Positions 14,533 to 17,050 of a stretch of 17,050 nt of DNA are shown here, in pieces. The position numbers and the translations under genes are program-made. The notes under the pieces are model-generated. The model worked only from the letters and a program-made list of their open reading frames with translations. It searched no databases and had not been told where the DNA came from. Position 1 is the stretch's first letter, and the number at the start of each line of letters is the position of its first letter. The DNA lies in the NCBI GenBank assembly GCA_021818565.1, contig JAKATV010000246.1, positions 1 to 17,050 of the forward strand, read 5' to 3'. This DNA comes from Planctomycetota bacterium (GTDB lineage Bacteria; Planctomycetota; Phycisphaerae; WQYP01).

Positions 14533-15822
14533 TCAGCCGCCTTTTTTATGCTTAAAGGGCTGTGGAATAAATGGATTGGTCGCTCCGCTGGAGTTTCCGC
14601 TGTGATTAGCGCGTTCACCGGTGACCACCAGCATCCCGGGTTTAATGTCCGGGGAAGTAATTTGTGTGTCGTAATTGTTGGCCAGTCCGACGGTCACCGA
14701 AATCGGTCGCACAAATCGTCCCGATTCCACCCACACGGTTCCCTGATCCGGCAACGCGGCACCTGTGACGTGATGGGCCGTGGGAAGAATCTCCGATTGC
14801 AGAGGCACCCAGCGCAGGGCGGCGTTGGGAACCATCATGACGTTACTTTTTTTGGCCACGAGGAAATCGGTCTGCGCGGTGAGGTATGGCAGGAGTTTTC
14901 CGCCCGGGTTATCCGTATCCACCACCACGGTGTAAGTAACCACATTTTGCACCATTGTGGCATTCAGACGGACCTGATGTACCACGCCGTGAAATACCAT
15001 GCCGGGAAATGCGTCGACGGTAAACGAGGCTGGATCGCCGACTTTAATGCGACCAATATCCGCTTCATTTACGGAGGCCCATACCTGAATTTTTTCCAGA
15101 CTTTTGGCCAGCAGAAACAAGCTGGGCGTACTGAAGCTTGAGGCGACCGTTTGACCGATGTCCACCCGACGGTCAATCACCACGCCTTTGACCGGTGACG
15201 TGATGGTGCAATAACCCAGGGTTATTTGCGCGTTGTTCAAGGAGGCTTGTGCGGCATCTACCGCTTTTTGCGCCTGCACCAGTGAGGCCTGCCCCAAGGT
15301 GACATTGGCCTTGGCCTGATCATACGTGGATTTATAAGCATCATATTGCGTGATCGCCAAAGCGGTGCCGGAGGCACCGAGTTTTTCCGCCCGCAGCCAA
15401 TCCGCGCGGGCGTCGATATACGCAGCCTGGTATTGCTCAAGCCTGGCTTTGGCCACTTCCACATTCGCCACCGCCTCTTCAACGGCCGCCTTGGCCAGCG
15501 CCACCTGCGCCAGATAATTGGAAGGATCAATCAGCGCCAGAACCGTCCCTTTATTCACCGGCGAATCGTAATCAACGGTGTGGCCCACGGCATCTTTGCC
15601 GAAAGCAATGATGGTTCCATTGACCTGGGCACCCACGTCCACAACATCGCGTGGCTCCAGGGTGCCGGTGGCGCTAACGGTAGCAGCCAATGATCCCCGC
15701 TTGACCGGGGCGGTTTGATAGATAACCTGCTTCGCCGAGGCGGCTCCGAAGTGCTCCCAGGCCCAATAACCAAACACTGCCACAATCAGGAGAATTACAA
15801 GGGTGGTCAAAGCGTTTTTCAT
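14533..15822 (-). CDS. macA: MacA-like periplasmic adaptor (HlyD/RND-type membrane fusion protein)
   Basis: This protein links the inner-membrane transporter to the outer-membrane channel. Its 429 residues begin with a membrane anchor (4-22, ALTTLVILLIVAVFGYWAW). The lipoyl half-motifs are VSATGTLEPRDVVDVGAQVN (49-68) and CTITSPVKGVVIDRRVDIGQ (205-224), with a long alpha-hairpin between them (about 102-200, rich in Ala, Gln and Lys). A beta-barrel follows (VNEADIGRIKVGDPASF) and then the membrane-proximal domain (VPNAALRWVP). ATG 15822 is chosen because it precedes the anchor and has GGAG eight bases upstream; the frame runs back to 15936 into the marR gene without sense. A short Ser/Asn- and Lys-rich tail closes it. 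It follows marR by 56 bases. Confidence 0.94.
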   Translation of the reverse strand: MKNALTTLVILLIVAVFGYWAWEHFGAASAKQVIYQTAPVKRGSLAATVSATGTLEPRDVVDVGAQVNGTIIAFGKDAVGHTVDYDSPVNKGTVLALIDPSNYLAQVALAKAAVEEAVANVEVAKARLEQYQAAYIDARADWLRAEKLGASGTALAITQYDAYKSTYDQAKANVTLGQASLVQAQKAVDAAQASLNNAQITLGYCTITSPVKGVVIDRRVDIGQTVASSFSTPSLFLLAKSLEKIQVWASVNEADIGRIKVGDPASFTVDAFPGMVFHGVVHQVRLNATMVQNVVTYTVVVDTDNPGGKLLPYLTAQTDFLVAKKSNVMMVPNAALRWVPLQSEILPTAHHVTGAALPDQGTVWVESGRFVRPISVTVGLANNYDTQITSPDIKPGMLVVTGERANHSGNSSGATNPFIPQPFKHKKGG

Positions 15823-15878
15823 TTTTGGACTCCGGAATCCGGTATCTGAATTCACATGATCATAACAGTTCGGTTGCC

Positions 15879-16394
15879 CTAAGCCATGGGCCGGGCACCT
15901 GGTCGAAATAAGGGTCGCAGGGTTTCCGCGGCGCACAGTAGAAATCCGCGCTCCATGGGGGTCAACGGTTGGAATATTTGAATAAAGTGATCTTCGGCAG
16001 CTTGCTGGACGCTTTGCAGCACGGCAATGCCCGCAGGCGTTAAAGATAAAAGTGATCGGCGGCGATCGCGGCGATCTTCCTTCCGCTGCAGCAAGCCGGC
16101 CCGGGCCAATTCGTCGGCAACCTTGGAGGCCGAAGGCAGCGTCAGGCCCATGACTTCGGCAGCGTTGGAAATAGAGAGTTCGGGAGACATGGCCACGGCC
16201 ATCATCATGCGGAATTGTCCCACGCGCAAATCACCGCCTTCGGCCGTGCGTAAATGCCGCCGCAGCGACCCCATCATGTGCGGAATCAGGGACACGAAGG
16301 CTTTGGCCAGCGTAGCGGTCGGCACTGTTGCTTCGGCGGCATTCAAGGCCGCCGGCGACGGTCTGTTTAGTTTCTTTTTCAAAGCACTTCGCAT
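15879..16394 (-). CDS. MarR-family transcriptional regulator
   Basis: MarR-type dimeric repressors respond to small molecules such as drugs or phenolics. The 171-residue product has the winged helix: LSISNAAEVMGLTLPSASKV (73-92, helix-turn-helix), then ADELARAGLLQRKEDRRDRR with the wing's DRRDRR motif (107-112) and SLLSLTPAG. The N-terminal 25 residues are a basic, Ala-rich extension. It is the first gene of the efflux operon and lies divergent from an MFS transporter, the classic arrangement for a repressor controlling both directions and itself. The start at 16394 has no strong Shine-Dalgarno; an internal start is possible, since the family core begins near residue 28. Confidence 0.92.
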   Translation of the reverse strand: MRSALKKKLNRPSPAALNAAEATVPTATLAKAFVSLIPHMMGSLRRHLRTAEGGDLRVGQFRMMMAVAMSPELSISNAAEVMGLTLPSASKVADELARAGLLQRKEDRRDRRRSLLSLTPAGIAVLQSVQQAAEDHFIQIFQPLTPMERGFLLCAAETLRPLFRPGARPMA

Positions 16395-16447
16395 AGTCGT
16401 CCCGGTGATTATTGCATCATTCAGCCGCCCGGAAGCGGCCCAAGAAC

Positions 16448-16453
16448 ATTATA
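16448..16453 (-). promoter_or_regulatory. -10 element of the marR-efflux operon
   Basis: The minus strand shows a perfect TATAAT, 54 bases from the marR ATG. No good -35 lies 17 bases upstream; that position falls in the inverted repeat 16460-16505. The leader would include a small GCCGC/GCGGC hairpin (16422-16438). Confidence 0.5.
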
Positions 16454-16459
16454 TCCCAT

Positions 16460-16505
16460 AATTTGCAACTGTATAGCATCTCCACGCCGCGTACAGTCGC
16501 AAATT
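16460..16505. promoter_or_regulatory. 14-bp inverted repeat, candidate MarR operator
   Basis: AATTTGCAACTGTA (16460-16473) and TACAGTCGCAAATT (16492-16505) are inverted copies with one mismatch, 18 bases apart. The left arm overlaps the promoter region of marR. A further half-site AGTTGCA lies at 16540-16546, toward the MFS gene. The TTGCAACT-type half-sites and the position between a marR gene and its divergent neighbour fit a regulator site; binding is inferred. Confidence 0.55.
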
Positions 16506-16577
16506 GTTTTCAAAAGATATCACGCATGAAAAATTTAATAGTTGCATAATCGAATTAATTTTTTTTGCCTGCCGTGC

Positions 16578-16583
16578 TATAAT
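16578..16583 (+). promoter_or_regulatory. -10 element of the MFS transporter gene
   Basis: A perfect TATAAT lies only eight bases before the ATG at 16592, so transcription would start within a few bases of the start codon. The 17-base-spaced -35 (TTAATT) is poor. Confidence 0.45.
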
Positions 16584-16591
16584 CAAGCGCT

Positions 16592-17050
16592 ATGAAAGAA
16601 GAAGAAAGGCCGGAATCGACGGCCAACCCAAAAAATACAGCCTTTTCCGCAATTTCCCGGCCGCATCGCGGAAACCACCGCGGCAGCGTGGCACTGCTGA
16701 TCCTGTTCCGTATTGCCCGCAGCATTGCCGGTGGAATGATGATCGTGGCATTACCCTATCTGGTGCTTAACACCCTGCACGAAAGCTCCCTGGCGCTGGG
16801 GGCGATTTATGTTGTGGGCGTAATGTCCACCGCGATTCTGGCGGTAGGTGCCGGTCATATATCCGATAGATGGAATCACAAAGGAGCCTTGCTGGTCACG
16901 GGGGCTATGGTTCCCGTTAGCGCGCTGATGGTATACGTCAATCAGAGTTTTCCGATGTTAATGGCGGCCTCAGTGATCGGCGGATTTGCCGCCACAGGTT
17001 CGCTGGTGGGCGGCGGTGTTGGCGGTGCCGCCCAACCGGTGCAGAGTAGA
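16592..17050 (+). CDS. Major facilitator superfamily transporter, N-terminal part (cut by window end)
   Basis: The frame stays open from ATG 16592 to the window edge (153 codons). After a polar head of about 30 residues come four likely membrane helices (about 33-60, 68-88, 97-115, 120-142). The loop between helices 2 and 3 reads AGHISDRWNHKGAL, the MFS loop motif (G..xDR.xxK). GGFAATGSLVGGGVGGAAQP in helix 4 is glycine-rich, as in many exporters of the family. Substrate is unknown. It is transcribed away from marR and may be co-controlled with the MacAB-like operon. There is no Shine-Dalgarno before the ATG and the -10 box is very close, so the message may be leaderless, or the start may lie further in. 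Confidence 0.8.
   Translation, partial: MKEEERPESTANPKNTAFSAISRPHRGNHRGSVALLILFRIARSIAGGMMIVALPYLVLNTLHESSLALGAIYVVGVMSTAILAVGAGHISDRWNHKGALLVTGAMVPVSALMVYVNQSFPMLMAASVIGGFAATGSLVGGGVGGAAQPVQSR

Noticed and set aside
14491..15141. Plus-strand frame of 216 codons antisense to the MacA-like gene
   Set aside because: The opposite strand encodes a clear membrane fusion protein; the antisense translation is His/Gly-rich without any domain pattern.

Overview
This window looks like a chromosome segment of a Gram-negative bacterium, most likely a member of the Planctomycetota (perhaps near Phycisphaerae). The phylum call is inference. It rests on a membrane-anchored planctomycete-type cytochrome c domain with the ligand pattern CxxCH...MPP, a DUF3467 protein, a cmk-plsC pair, a uracil-DNA glycosylase with a long Pro/Ala-rich N-terminus, and dispersed non-coding repeats beginning TTCACCACAGAG.

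Region 1 (1-3960, all minus strand) is an accessory toxin locus. Read in the direction of transcription it holds a dispersed repeat block (B), an orphan Rhs-like C-terminal tip (2648-3724), a coupled four-helix membrane protein that is probably its immunity partner (1610-2638), a second copy of the repeat block (A), and an Rhs core end with a different tip (17-1303). Both tip frames open inside the same repeated DNA, so their first 70-110 codons are probably not native protein. The layout suggests tip/immunity cassettes separated by long direct repeats.

Region 2 (3959-6235) is also accessory. It holds a TetR-type regulator behind a 14-bp tandem repeat, then an abiE type IV toxin-antitoxin operon. 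The antitoxin AbiEi is intact, but the toxin AbiEii has lost its whole catalytic middle by in-frame deletion. To its right lies a good candidate for a small RNA of about 118 nt on the minus strand, with a -35/-10 promoter and a perfect 10-bp stem plus U7 terminator.

Region 3 (6236-10806, plus strand) is housekeeping: cmk overlapping plsC, a membrane-anchored cytochrome c protein, a DUF3467 protein, and a family 4 uracil-DNA glycosylase that contains no cysteine at all, so it cannot carry the iron-sulfur cluster usual for that family.

Region 4 (10859-17050) is an efflux locus. On the minus strand a MarR regulator is followed by a MacA-like adaptor, a MacB-type ATPase, a separate MacB-type permease and a NodT/TolC-like outer-membrane lipoprotein, which together would form a complete tripartite exporter. 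Diverging on the plus strand is the start of an MFS transporter, cut by the window edge. The space between the two carries a 14-bp inverted repeat overlapping the promoter region, a likely regulator site.
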